DNA of 64,000 bases from Promineifilum sp019695075 (GTDB lineage Bacteria; Chloroflexota; Anaerolineae; Promineifilales; Promineifilaceae), in NCBI GenBank assembly GCA_026129185.1, contig JAHCIO010000026.1, positions 1 through 64,000 on the forward strand, written 5' to 3'. A program made the translations under genes and the position numbers. This document shows, piece after piece, positions 1-8,560 of this stretch; the first letter of the stretch is position 1; every line of letters starts with the position of its first letter. A model generated the notes under the pieces. It worked only from the letters and a program-made list of their open reading frames with translations. It made no database searches and was not told where the DNA came from.

Positions 1-42
1 TAATCACGGATAACTGACAACCACTTCACGCGGAGGTGCATG

Positions 43-378
43 ATGACGGCACAACTGTCAGAAACTAAAAAGATGCATCACTCAGCACGGCTGGCGCAAC
101 TGATCCGCATCTATGAGAGAGGCCCGGTGAGCGAACGAATGGAGGTTACGCTTGATAAGCTACTCTCTCTTGAGGCGGCCGAGGCTAGAAGAGATGTAGA
201 GGAGTTAAGCGCCGACTTGCTCAAATTCGAAGAGCGCTTCGGGATGGACTCGCAAACGTTTTACGCTCGCTTTAAGGCCGGCGAGTTGGGCGATGATATG
301 GACTTTATAGAGTGGGCTGCTTTCTTCAACATGTATCAGCATGCGCAAGAGCGCCTGGCGGCATTGGGCGAAGCGTGA
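43..378 (+). CDS. Small acidic alpha-helical protein, function unknown
   Basis: A 111-residue protein, probably cytosolic, with no signal peptide or membrane segment. I use the second of two adjacent ATGs because GGAGGT lies at a better distance from it. The N-terminal half is charged and helical. The C-terminal half carries FGMDSQTFYARFKAGELGDD followed by an aromatic stretch, DFIEWAAFFNMY. Small proteins of this style are common in Cyanobacteria and Chloroflexota and often sit in toxin-antitoxin-like pairs. That is recollection, and the upstream partner would lie outside the window. No function is assigned. Confidence 0.7.
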   Translation: MTAQLSETKKMHHSARLAQLIRIYERGPVSERMEVTLDKLLSLEAAEARRDVEELSADLLKFEERFGMDSQTFYARFKAGELGDDMDFIEWAAFFNMYQHAQERLAALGEA

Positions 379-445
379 AACCGAGCGAACACCTGCTCAA
401 GCAAACAACCGGCGGCCGGCCATAGGCCGCTTCGTGAGGGGAACT

Positions 446-2158
446 ATGAGTGAGACTATCTTCGGCCGCCTGGCCACTCTGGAAGTTCGTAACGAATTCG
501 CCCAGCTGCGCCTGAAGGGGCTGCAACACCGCCGCCGGCTGTCGCCCGGTTCGCCGCGCGCCGGCGAGCAGCCGGTTGTCACCGTCACTGTCGGGCCGGA
601 CATCCCGGTGGACGAGGTCGTCTGCCTGATCACCGAGCCGGAGGCGGCCGTCGTGCCGCTCCACCGCGTGCGCGCCGACTTTGACGTGCCGCTGTGGGCC
701 TACGTCGAGACGTGGGAGGCGGCCCTGCCCGCCCACCCGGCCGGCACGCTGGTGCGCTACCAGCTTCGCGCCCACGACGAGGACAGCAACGAGATCTACT
801 GGGTGGACGACGGCGCGGAGTACAGCTACGTCGTCGGCGATTCCGGCCCACCGGCCTGGGCGCTGCCGGCCAGCATCTACCAGGTGTTCCCCGACCGCTT
901 CTCGCCGGGCATCGGCCGCGCCTGGAACCCGGCGGCGCGCCTGTCCGACATCTACGGCGGCACGCTGCGCGGCATCATCGACAACCTGCCCTACATCGCC
1001 AACCTGGGCTTCACCGTCATCTGGCTCAACCCCTTCTTCCCCGACGAGACCCACCACGGCTATCACGCCACAGACTACTTCGCCGTCAACCCGCGCCTGG
1101 GCACGCTCGACGACGCGCGCGAACTGGTGGACAAATGCCACGAGCGCGGCATCCGCCTGCTGCTCGATTTCGTCGGCAACCACTGGGGCAGCAAGCACAG
1201 CACCTTCCAGGCCGCGCTGGCCGACCGCAACAGCCCCTACTACAGTTGGTACTACTGGCGGAACTGGCCGGAGGATTACCTGGCCTACTTCGACGTGCCC
1301 GACCTGCCCAAGCTCAACGTCGATCATCCCGGCGTGCGCGACCATCTGCTGCGCAGCGTCGGCTTCTGGCTGGGCGACATGAACTTCGACGGCCTGCGCC
1401 TCGACCATGCCGACGGGCCATCCTATGACTTCTGGACCGACGTGCGCGTCGTCGCCCGCAGCATCAAGCCGGATGCGTGGATGTTCGGCGAACTCGTGCG
1501 CACGCCCGACACGCAACTCAGCTACGCCGGCCTCTTCGACGGCACGCTCGACTTCCTGCTCTGCCAGGCGATGCGCAACACCTTTGCCACGGGCGAGATG
1601 AGCCTGGCCGCCTTCGACGCCTTCCTGAGCCGGCACGAGGCCTACTTCCCGGCGCAAAACGTCTTCAGCCGGCCCAGCTTCCTGGACAACCACGACATGG
1701 ACCGCTTCCTGTGGCGGGCGGGCAACGACAAGCGGCGGCTGAAGCTGGCCGCGCTGGCGCAGTTCACTCTCGGCGGCGCGCCCATCGTCTACAACGGCAC
1801 CGAGGTCGGCGTGTCGCAGACATGCAACATCCACGACCCGGACAGCCAGGGCATGGAGGAGTGCCGCCAGCCGATGCCCTGGGGCGACGCGCAGGACGGC
1901 GAACTGCACGCCTATTTCTGGTACCTCAGCCACCTGCGCCGCAACCACTCGGCGCTGTGGCGGGGCAGCCGGCAGACGCTGCTGCTCGACTCGGCGGCGC
2001 AGACCTACGCCTATGCCCGCGAGGACGGCGCCGACGCGCTCATCGTCGCCCTGAACATGAGCGCGGAGCCGCGCACCGTCGTCGTGCCCCACGTGGAGCG
2101 CGGCGCGCAAGTGACCTTCGAGCTACCGCCGTGGACGGGCGACGTGGCCGCGATCTGA
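446..2158 (+). CDS. GH13 alpha-glucan hydrolase, neopullulanase/cyclomaltodextrinase-like
   Basis: Predicted alpha-amylase-family enzyme of 570 residues that cleaves alpha-glucans or maltodextrins. The start is the ATG preceded by GAGGGGA; an upstream in-frame extension looks non-coding. An N-terminal beta domain (about residues 20-130, CBM34-like) precedes the TIM barrel, which begins near YQVFPDRF. All GH13 regions are visible: DFVGNH (region I), GLRLDHADG with the nucleophile Asp (II), FGELV with the acid/base Glu (III), FLDNHDMDRF (IV), and LPKLN, close to the MPKLN region V of neopullulanases. No secretion signal is seen, so a cytosolic role in maltodextrin use is likely. The next gene starts 1 base after the stop. 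Confidence 0.92.
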   Translation: MSETIFGRLATLEVRNEFAQLRLKGLQHRRRLSPGSPRAGEQPVVTVTVGPDIPVDEVVCLITEPEAAVVPLHRVRADFDVPLWAYVETWEAALPAHPAGTLVRYQLRAHDEDSNEIYWVDDGAEYSYVVGDSGPPAWALPASIYQVFPDRFSPGIGRAWNPAARLSDIYGGTLRGIIDNLPYIANLGFTVIWLNPFFPDETHHGYHATDYFAVNPRLGTLDDARELVDKCHERGIRLLLDFVGNHWGSKHSTFQAALADRNSPYYSWYYWRNWPEDYLAYFDVPDLPKLNVDHPGVRDHLLRSVGFWLGDMNFDGLRLDHADGPSYDFWTDVRVVARSIKPDAWMFGELVRTPDTQLSYAGLFDGTLDFLLCQAMRNTFATGEMSLAAFDAFLSRHEAYFPAQNVFSRPSFLDNHDMDRFLWRAGNDKRRLKLAALAQFTLGGAPIVYNGTEVGVSQTCNIHDPDSQGMEECRQPMPWGDAQDGELHAYFWYLSHLRRNHSALWRGSRQTLLLDSAAQTYAYAREDGADALIVALNMSAEPRTVVVPHVERGAQVTFELPPWTGDVAAI

Positions 2159-2159
2159 C

Positions 2160-4835
2160 ATGACCGCCGACGGCCGACGGCCGACCGCCCAACCGACCGC
2201 CCAACCGACGGCTGACCGCCGACCGCTGACCGCCGACGGCGAGCCGGCGGAGGCGCGCCGCTCCGGCGACGCTGGCCGAACGTCCGCCGTGGCCAGCCGA
2301 TTCGCTTCTCTGTCAGCGGCCGGCGGCCGGCGGTCGGCCGTCCGCGGTCTGTCGTCCGTCGTCCTCCTAGCCGTCCTCTTACTCGCCTTCGGCCTGCGCG
2401 CCCACCGCATCGGCGACCAGCGCGTGTGGTGGGACGAGGGCTGGTCGGTCTGGGCGGCGCGCTTCCCCGTGACCGACATCCTGCGCGAGACGGGCAACGA
2501 TGTCCACCCGCCGCTCTATTTCACCCTCCTGCACCTCTGGCGGACGGGCAGCGGCGACAGCGAGGCGGGCTTGCGCCTGCTCTCGGCCAGCCTGGGCCTG
2601 CTGACCGTCGCGGTCACCTACGCCCTCGGCCGGAGTATGGCCCGCGGGCATCTGCCGCCGGGGGCGGCGCGGGCCGTCGGGCTGCTGGCGGCGCTGCTGC
2701 TGACTGTCTCGCGCTTCGCCATCGCCTGGTCGCAGGAGATCCGCATGTACGCCCTGGCGACGCTGCTGGGCGTGCTGGCCGTCTGGGCGGCGCGGCGGGT
2801 GTGGGTCTATGGTCGCCGGCGCGATGCCGCCGCCTATGTGCTGCTGGTGACGGCCGGTTTATACACGCTCTACCTGTTCGCGCCCGTCTGGCTGGCGATC
2901 AACGTCGCCTGGTTGCTGGCTGTATGGGCGCGGGGGGGCAACAATTTCCCCCGCTCCCCCGCTCCCCCGCTCCCCCGCTCCCCCGCTCCCCGCCCCCCCG
3001 CCCTCTGGCTCGGGCTGCAACTGCTCATCCTCGCCCTCTTCGCCCCCTGGGCCATCTATGCCGCCGGCGGCTTCCTCAGCACGGCCTCGGCCACGCCCAT
3101 CCGCCTGCTCGACTTCCTCCACATCTACTGGACGGTGCTGACCGTCGGCATCCCCGTCGACGTGGCCCAGTTCAACTGGCTGACGCTGCCGGCGCTGGCG
3201 ATCTTCGTTGTCGCCGTCACAACCTTAGTGTGGACGGTGGGGAAGAAGTTAACGCAAAGACGCCAAGAGGCAAAGACGCAAAGGGAAGAAACGGGTGGGA
3301 TTGGCGGGCAACGGGCGCTGACCGATGTCGTCTTCCTGCTGGCGGTGCTGTTGCTGCCCGTCGTGCTGGTCTACTTCATCTCCCTGCCGCGGCAGAACTT
3401 CTACAACCCGCCCTTTAACCCGCGCTATCTGGTCATCTTTACGCCGTTCTATAGCATGTTGTTGGCGTGGGGGCTGGGGGTGGTGGCCACACGCGGGCGA
3501 ACGAGCGCCGACCACGGACGACAGACCACAGACGACGGTCAGCGCGTGGGCCGTGGTCTGTCGTCTGTCGTCGCTCCGGCGCTACTGACCGTCGCCGCAG
3601 CCATCTTCATGCTCACCGTCGCCCTTGTCGGGCTGTGGCCCTACTATCCGGGGCGGATTCGGATCGACGACTACCCGTCGCTGGTCAGCACGCTGGCGGC
3701 GCAGCGGCAGCCGGGCGACAGCGTCATCCTCTACACCGACACCGACTGGCCCATCTTCGCCTTCCACCACCCGGAGCCGTGGCGCGGCGTGCCCCACCTG
3801 TGGGCCATGACGCCGGAACTGGCCGGCGACTTCCTCACGCCCATCTGGGCCGACCACGACGCCGTCTGGCTGGTGACGACGCCCTATAGCGCCGCCGGCG
3901 ACCCGGAGCGGTTCGTGCCCGGCTGGCTGGCGGAGCGGGCCACGGCCGTGCGCGCCTTCAACTACGGCGACATGGCCCTGACGCTCTACACACGCACGGC
4001 CGCGCGCGCCGCGGCGGCCGACGCACCCACCGCCGACGCCCCGTCGCCGCGTCCGCTGGCCATCCCCCTGCCCAACGGGGCCATCACCGGCTACACCCAG
4101 GCCACGCGCGACTTCCGCAGCGGCGACACCGCGCGCCTGTTCCTCTTCTACACCGCCACGACCGAGAGCGACATCACCGTCGCCCTGCTGGACGCCGCCG
4201 GCAACGCCTGGGGGGCGACGGCGACGACGCTGCCGGCCGCGCCGGAATGGGGGCGGCGGCAGATCGACCTGCTCGTGCCGCCGGACGCGCCCAGCGGCGA
4301 TTACCGCTTTACCGTCGTCGCGGGCGAGGCCGCGCCCTTCGGCCGTCTGACCATCCGCCAGAAAAACGCCGCGCTGCTGACCGAGGCCGACGTGACCATC
4401 GGCCACCGGCTGGACGCGCCCTTCGCCGGCGGCGTGCGGCTGCTGGGCTACGACCTGGCCGCGGAACAGGTGCGGCCGGGCGAGGCGGTGGAGTTGACGC
4501 TGTACTGGTCGGCCGATGGCCCACTGGCCCCGACGCACAAGGTCTTCACCCACCTGCTGGGCGAGACGTTCAACGCCACCGGCGGCAACTTCCTGTGGGG
4601 CCAGAGCGACGCCGAGCCGGCGGCTAACACGCGGCCGACGACCACCTGGCGCTCGGGCGAGGTCATCGTCGATAGCCACCTCATTCCCGTCGCCGCCGAC
4701 GCACCCGCGGGCCGCTATACGCTGGAGGTAGGCCTGTATGAGCCAACGAGCGGGGCGCGGCTGGCCGTCGTGGACGCGACGGGGGCGGCCGTGGGCGATC
4801 ACGTCGTGGTGGCGACGGTCGTGGTCGCACCGTAG
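2160..4835 (+). CDS. Polytopic GT39-like glycosyltransferase with C-terminal beta domains
   Basis: An 891-residue integral membrane protein resembling the PMT/ArnT (GT39) lipid-linked sugar transferases. The first transmembrane helix is followed by RAHRIGDQRVWWDEGWSVW, whose acidic residue in the first loop matches the catalytic position of GT39. A run of hydrophobic segments continues to about residue 500. The C-terminal 350 residues are soluble and beta-rich. The first 60 residues are encoded by a GAC-rich short repeat (TADGRRPTAQPTAQPTADRR), so the true start may lie later. Two other repeat families are read through in frame, near 3.25 and 3.5 kb. It follows the GH13 gene by 1 base. Donor and acceptor are unknown. 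Confidence 0.8.
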   Translation: MTADGRRPTAQPTAQPTADRRPLTADGEPAEARRSGDAGRTSAVASRFASLSAAGGRRSAVRGLSSVVLLAVLLLAFGLRAHRIGDQRVWWDEGWSVWAARFPVTDILRETGNDVHPPLYFTLLHLWRTGSGDSEAGLRLLSASLGLLTVAVTYALGRSMARGHLPPGAARAVGLLAALLLTVSRFAIAWSQEIRMYALATLLGVLAVWAARRVWVYGRRRDAAAYVLLVTAGLYTLYLFAPVWLAINVAWLLAVWARGGNNFPRSPAPPLPRSPAPRPPALWLGLQLLILALFAPWAIYAAGGFLSTASATPIRLLDFLHIYWTVLTVGIPVDVAQFNWLTLPALAIFVVAVTTLVWTVGKKLTQRRQEAKTQREETGGIGGQRALTDVVFLLAVLLLPVVLVYFISLPRQNFYNPPFNPRYLVIFTPFYSMLLAWGLGVVATRGRTSADHGRQTTDDGQRVGRGLSSVVAPALLTVAAAIFMLTVALVGLWPYYPGRIRIDDYPSLVSTLAAQRQPGDSVILYTDTDWPIFAFHHPEPWRGVPHLWAMTPELAGDFLTPIWADHDAVWLVTTPYSAAGDPERFVPGWLAERATAVRAFNYGDMALTLYTRTAARAAAADAPTADAPSPRPLAIPLPNGAITGYTQATRDFRSGDTARLFLFYTATTESDITVALLDAAGNAWGATATTLPAAPEWGRRQIDLLVPPDAPSGDYRFTVVAGEAAPFGRLTIRQKNAALLTEADVTIGHRLDAPFAGGVRLLGYDLAAEQVRPGEAVELTLYWSADGPLAPTHKVFTHLLGETFNATGGNFLWGQSDAEPAANTRPTTTWRSGEVIVDSHLIPVAADAPAGRYTLEVGLYEPTSGARLAVVDATGAAVGDHVVVATVVVAP
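2163..2375. repeat. GAC/CCG heptad-like short repeat, coding
   Basis: Tandem variants of a unit like GACCGCCGACGGCC fill about 80 bases after the start codon. An opposite-strand version (GGTCTGTCGTCCGTCGTC) occurs near 2346-2368. Related repeats recur at 3.5, 8.3-8.9, 12.4, 25.2 and 48.9 kb. Here the repeat is translated as the N-terminal tail of the GT39-like protein. Confidence 0.65.
3246..3290. repeat. ACGCAAAGACGC-type repeat inside a gene
   Basis: A run of units such as ACGCAAAGACGCCAAGAGGC, read in frame as a Lys/Arg/Gln-rich loop of the GT39-like protein. The same family occurs at 6.2, 8.35, 8.5, 11.3, 32.4 and 63.7 kb. Confidence 0.65.
3517..3565. repeat. Inverted repeat of the GTCTGTCGTC family inside a gene
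   Basis: The 13-base arms GACGACAGACCAC (3517-3529) and GTGGTCTGTCGTC (3553-3565) are perfectly complementary around a 23-base loop. The whole element is translated within a loop of the GT39-like protein. Confidence 0.7.
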
Positions 4836-4840
4836 CGTGG

Positions 4841-4896
4841 CGCGATTCTCCCGAATCGCGTTCTGGGCGCGCGAAGAGGCGGGCTGCCAACCCGCC
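4841..4896. repeat. Two intergenic palindromes
   Basis: The first palindrome has arms CGCGATTC/GAATCGCG (4841-4860) with a 4-base loop. The second has arms GGCGGG/CCCGCC (4878-4896). The first is the same element found four times inside the gene at 10.4-12.4 kb. They lie just after the GT39-like gene and could act as a weak terminator, but there is no T-tract. Confidence 0.7.
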
Positions 4897-4966
4897 CTAC
4901 ACGCAACCGGCCGCTGGTTTCCGGGCCGCCATGTGCTACCATATGCGTGCCAAGCGCGAGGGGAAC

Positions 4967-7834
4967 ATGGGCGACACGGGCGACACCGTTCACGGCAACA
5001 AATACGACCAAAGCGGCGATTTTCGCGGGTCGCAGAACTTCTACGACTCTACCGTCAACGTGGAGTGGCCGCCGCCGCCGCCCTACAGCCCGCTGCCCTA
5101 CCCCGCCCCCGGCGAACTGCCCGCCCCCGGCCCTCTGCCGCCCGGCTCCCACTTACCTCTGCCGACTAACCCGCTCTTCACCGGCCGCGGCGAAGACCTG
5201 CTGGCGCTGGCGGCCCTGCTGCCGCCGGCCGGGCCGGCCGGCGGCCCCATCGTCATCGCCTCCGGCATCGGCGGCGTGGGCAAGACGCAACTGGCGGTCG
5301 AGTTCGCCTACCGCTACGGCCGCTTCTTCCACGGCGTCCACTGGCTCAGCACCGAGAACCCCGACGCTCTCGACGCGGCCATCGCCGCCTGCGGCTTGCG
5401 CATGGGTCTGCACCCGGCCTTCGGCAACCTGACCCTGCCCGAACAGGCCGCCCTGACCGAGCGCGCCTGGGCCGGGCCGGAGGCGCGGCTGATCGTTTTC
5501 GACAACTGCGAGGAACCGCGCGTGCTGGCCCGGCGGCCGGGCGGCGGCGGGGCGCGGCTGCTGATCACCAGCCGGCGCGAGCGCTGGGACGGTGAACTGG
5601 GCGGGACGGTGCGGCCGGTGCGGCCGTTGCCCCCGCCGGAGAGCGTCCGGCTGCTGCGCCGTCACCTGACCGAGGGCGACGGCCGCCCGCCGCGCACCGA
5701 CATCGACGACGACGCCCTGGGCCGGATCGCCGCCGAACTGGGCGAGCTGCCGCTGGCGCTGCGGCTGGCGGGAGCCTACCTGCGGCGCTACACGCGCGAG
5801 GACGCCGACGCCTACCTGGCCGCGCTGGGCCGGGCCGACGTGCTGGAGCACGACTCTCTGCGGCAAGAAGGCGAGAGCGAGGCCACAGGTCATTCGCTCA
5901 GTGTTTGGAAGACCTTCGCCGTCAGCTTCGACAAACTGCGGCCCGACGCGCCCACCGACGCCGCGGCCCGGTCGCTGCTGGCCGTGGCGGCCTGCTTTGC
6001 GCCGGGCGAGCCGCTGCCGGAGGCGCTGCTGCTGGCCGCCGGCGAACGGGCCGCCGCCGGCGGCGGCGAACCGCCACCCGCCCGCCGCCTCGACGACGGC
6101 CTGGAGCGATTGCTGGAACTGGGCTTGCTGGAGGGGGCCGGCGTGGACGCGGTGCGGCTGCACCGGTTGCTGGCGCGGTTTGTAGAAAGAGAGATCTCAC
6201 GCAAAGCCGCAAAGGGGAGCGAAGGCGCAAAGGAAGAGGCGGAGAGTCTGGCGGCGGCGGATATGGACACGGCGCAAACAGCAGTGGAGAGCACAGTCAT
6301 CGCGCTGGCCTACCGGCAGAACACCGCCGGCGACCCGCGCGCCCTGCGGGCCTGGGAAGCCCACCTGCGCCACGTGACCGACGCGGCCGGGGCACGTGAG
6401 GATGATACCGCCGCCACCCTCCAGAACAACCTCGGCTACTACCTGCAGATGAGCGGCGATCTGGCCGGGGCGCGGCCGTACGTCGAGCGCGCCCTGGCCA
6501 TCTGGGAGCACGTTCTCGACCCGGACCATCCCAATACGGCCACGAGCCTCAACAACTTGGCCAGCCTGCGGCAAGCGCAGGGCGATCTGGCCGGGGCGCA
6601 GCCGCACTACGAGCGTGCCCTGGCCATCCGCGAGCGTGTCCTCGGCTCAAACCACCCCGATACGGCGCTGAGCCTCAACAACTTGGGTGTGCTGCTACGA
6701 GCGCAGGGCGACCTGGCCGGGGCGAGGCCGTACTTCGAGCGCGCCCTGGCCATCTACGAGCGCGTCCTCGGCCCCGACCACCCCAATACGGCGCTGAGCC
6801 TCAACAACTTGGGTGCACTGCTACGAGCGCAGGGCGACCTAACCGGGGCGCGGCCGTACTACGAGCGCGCCCTGGCCATCCGCGAGCGCGTCCTCGGTCT
6901 GGAGCATCCCGATACGGCGCAGAGCCTCAACAACCTGGGTTACCTGCTGCGAGCGCAGGGCGACCTGGCCGGGGCGCAGTTGTACTACGAGCGCGCCCTG
7001 GCCGTGTGGGAGCGTGTCCTCGGCCCCGATCACCCCGATACAGCGCGAAGCCTCAACAACCTAGGTGCGCTGCTGCAAGCGCAGGGCGACCTGGCCGAGG
7101 CGCTGCCGTACTACGAGCGCTCTCTGGCTATTTGGGAGCGCGTCCTCAGCCCCGACCACCCCGATACGGCCACCAGCCTTAACAACCTGGGCGGGCTGCT
7201 GCAAGCACAGGGCGATGTGGTCGGGGCGCGGCCGTACTACGAGCGCGCTCTGGCCATCCGCGAGCGCGTCCTCGGCCCCGATCACCCCGATACGGCAAGC
7301 AGCCTCAACAATCTGGGCGGGCTGCTGCAAACGCAGGGCGACCTAACCGGAGCGCGGTCGTACTATGAGCGCGCCCTGGCTATCTGGGAGCGTGTCCTTG
7401 ACCCCGACCACTCCGATACGGCCAAAGCCCTCAACAACCTGGGAGGCCTGCTGCAAACACAGGGCGACTTGGCCGAGGCGCGGCCACTCTACGAGCGCGC
7501 TCTTGCCATTGACGAGAAGGTCTACGGCCTTGACCACCCCGAAGTGGCCACAGACCTCAACAACTTGGGCCTCCTGCTGAAAGCGCTGGGCGATGTGGCC
7601 GGGGCGCGGCCGTACCTCGAGCGCGCCCTGGCCATCGCTGAGCGCGTCCTCGGCCCGGAGCATCCCGATACGGCCATCAGTTACGTCAATGTTGGCGCGC
7701 TGCTGGCCGAATTGGGCGAGAAGGAGAAGGCTCGGGCGCTGTTGGAGCAGGCGGCGGCGGTCTTTCTAGCCAGGTTGGGACCGGATCACCAGCACACACG
7801 CATCGCTCTGGGGCATCTGGCCGGCCTGCGCTAG
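4967..7834 (+). CDS. STAND (NB-ARC) ATPase with eleven TPR repeats
   Basis: A 955-residue NLR-like protein. The start is the ATG after GAGGGGA; two earlier in-frame ATGs lack a ribosome site. Residues 1-45 carry a GDTVHGNKYDQSGDFRGS motif of a kind seen at the head of other bacterial STAND proteins (recollection), then a Pro-rich linker. The NTPase core shows Walker A GIGGVGKTQ, Walker B ARLIVFDNCEE, the sensor-like LLITSRRERW and the LPLALRLAG motif. The C-terminal half is ten nearly identical 42-residue TPRs of kinesin-light-chain type plus a degenerate eleventh. No separate effector domain is visible. Signalling or defence through ligand-induced oligomerisation is an inference from the family. 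Confidence 0.88.
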   Translation: MGDTGDTVHGNKYDQSGDFRGSQNFYDSTVNVEWPPPPPYSPLPYPAPGELPAPGPLPPGSHLPLPTNPLFTGRGEDLLALAALLPPAGPAGGPIVIASGIGGVGKTQLAVEFAYRYGRFFHGVHWLSTENPDALDAAIAACGLRMGLHPAFGNLTLPEQAALTERAWAGPEARLIVFDNCEEPRVLARRPGGGGARLLITSRRERWDGELGGTVRPVRPLPPPESVRLLRRHLTEGDGRPPRTDIDDDALGRIAAELGELPLALRLAGAYLRRYTREDADAYLAALGRADVLEHDSLRQEGESEATGHSLSVWKTFAVSFDKLRPDAPTDAAARSLLAVAACFAPGEPLPEALLLAAGERAAAGGGEPPPARRLDDGLERLLELGLLEGAGVDAVRLHRLLARFVEREISRKAAKGSEGAKEEAESLAAADMDTAQTAVESTVIALAYRQNTAGDPRALRAWEAHLRHVTDAAGAREDDTAATLQNNLGYYLQMSGDLAGARPYVERALAIWEHVLDPDHPNTATSLNNLASLRQAQGDLAGAQPHYERALAIRERVLGSNHPDTALSLNNLGVLLRAQGDLAGARPYFERALAIYERVLGPDHPNTALSLNNLGALLRAQGDLTGARPYYERALAIRERVLGLEHPDTAQSLNNLGYLLRAQGDLAGAQLYYERALAVWERVLGPDHPDTARSLNNLGALLQAQGDLAEALPYYERSLAIWERVLSPDHPDTATSLNNLGGLLQAQGDVVGARPYYERALAIRERVLGPDHPDTASSLNNLGGLLQTQGDLTGARSYYERALAIWERVLDPDHSDTAKALNNLGGLLQTQGDLAEARPLYERALAIDEKVYGLDHPEVATDLNNLGLLLKALGDVAGARPYLERALAIAERVLGPEHPDTAISYVNVGALLAELGEKEKARALLEQAAAVFLARLGPDHQHTRIALGHLAGLR
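6197..6236. repeat. CGCAAAG-type repeat inside the STAND gene
   Basis: Units such as TCACGCAAAGCCGCAAAGG are read as a Lys/Ala/Glu-rich linker between the NTPase and the TPR region. It is the same dispersed family as the copies at 3.25 and 11.3 kb. Confidence 0.6.
6419..7804 (+). repeat. 126-bp tandem repeats encoding TPRs
   Basis: Eleven consecutive 126-base units, each encoding a 42-residue TPR that begins with a form of SLNNLG and contains YERALAI. Units 2 to 8 are highly similar at DNA level, including silent positions, which points to recent unit duplication or homogenisation by recombination. Confidence 0.85.
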
Positions 7835-7890
7835 GATGTGTGTGCCAGTCAGCGCGTTGGTCACGCCCGCCCCGGGCTAAAGCCGCGGGG

Positions 7891-8187
7891 CTAGTCAACG
7901 ACGGCCCCTGAACGGGCCTTTAGAGGCGAGCGCGCGTTGCCTCAGCCGGCCTCGGCCGGCGTCGTTGCGTAGCCCGGTTGCCTTTAGGCCCGGGCGGCCC
8001 GGTCGAACAAACCGCCGCACCACTTTGCATACACGCCCTAGTCAACGACGGCCCCTGAAGCGGCCTTCAGAGGGGAGCACGCGCGTTGCCTGAGCCGACC
8101 TCGGCCGGCGTCGTTGCGTAGCCCGGTTGCCTTTAGGCCCGGGCAGCCCGGTCGAACAAACCGCCGCACCACTTTGCATACATGCCC
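7891..8187. repeat. Tandem pair of about 147-bp repeats
   Basis: Two head-to-tail copies, 7891-8037 and 8038-8187, start with CTAGTCAACGACGGCCCCTG and end with CACTTTGCATACA. They differ at few positions. Each contains GC-rich self-complementary parts, such as around GGCCTCGGCCGGC and TTAGGCCCGGGC. No open frame is convincing. The element looks like a non-coding interspersed repeat. The region 7835-8560 contains no gene that I can support. Confidence 0.75.
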
Positions 8188-8216
8188 AGTCCCCTCCCGC
8201 AAAGTCGCCCCCCGCA

Positions 8217-8283
8217 GAGTCCGCATCCTCAGATGCGGGCCGGCGCGCGTACATCAAACGCGCGCATCTGAGGATGCGCACTC
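8217..8283. repeat. Long hairpin repeat (GCATCCTCAGATGC family)
   Basis: The 21-base arms at 8217-8237 and 8263-8283 pair with one mismatch around a 25-base GC-rich loop. The same arms occur at 61964-62026. The element looks like a non-autonomous palindromic repeat. Confidence 0.75.
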
Positions 8284-8289
8284 CGCAAA

Positions 8290-8556
8290 CTGTGGTCTGT
8301 TGTCCGTCGTCCCCCCAAGAAGGTGCATCTCCCCCGCTCCCCCGCCTCTTCCCTGGCGTCCTTGCCCCTTTGCGCCCTTGCGTTAACCTCTTCTCTGCCG
8401 TCCCCAAGAAGGTGCGACGCACTCAAGAAAGTGCGACGCACCGGCAGGGCAGGCGTTCCGGCCGTCGTCCGTGGTCTGTCGTCCGTCGTCCGCCCCCCCG
8501 CTCCCCCGCCTCTTCCTTAGCGTCCTTGCACCTGCGCGCCCTTGCGTTACCCTCTT
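8290..8556. repeat. Mosaic of short repeat families, no gene
   Basis: This stretch has a GTCTGTTGTCCGTCGTC-type run, two CCCCCGCTCCCCC runs, two copies of a GCGCCCTTGCGTTA-type element (opposite strand of the CGCAAAG family) and two GTGCGACGCAC palindromes near 8411-8440. I see no gene. A promoter for the lipoprotein at 8561 may lie here but none stands out. Confidence 0.6.
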
Positions 8557-8560
8557 CTCC

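Noticed and set aside
326..2110. A long antisense frame over the GH13 gene
   Set aside because: All GH13 catalytic motifs are on the plus strand; the antisense product is low-complexity.
7891..8187. The tandem repeat as part of a coding gene or tRNA pair
   Set aside because: Frames are short and inconsistent between copies, and no cloverleaf or TTC loop is visible.
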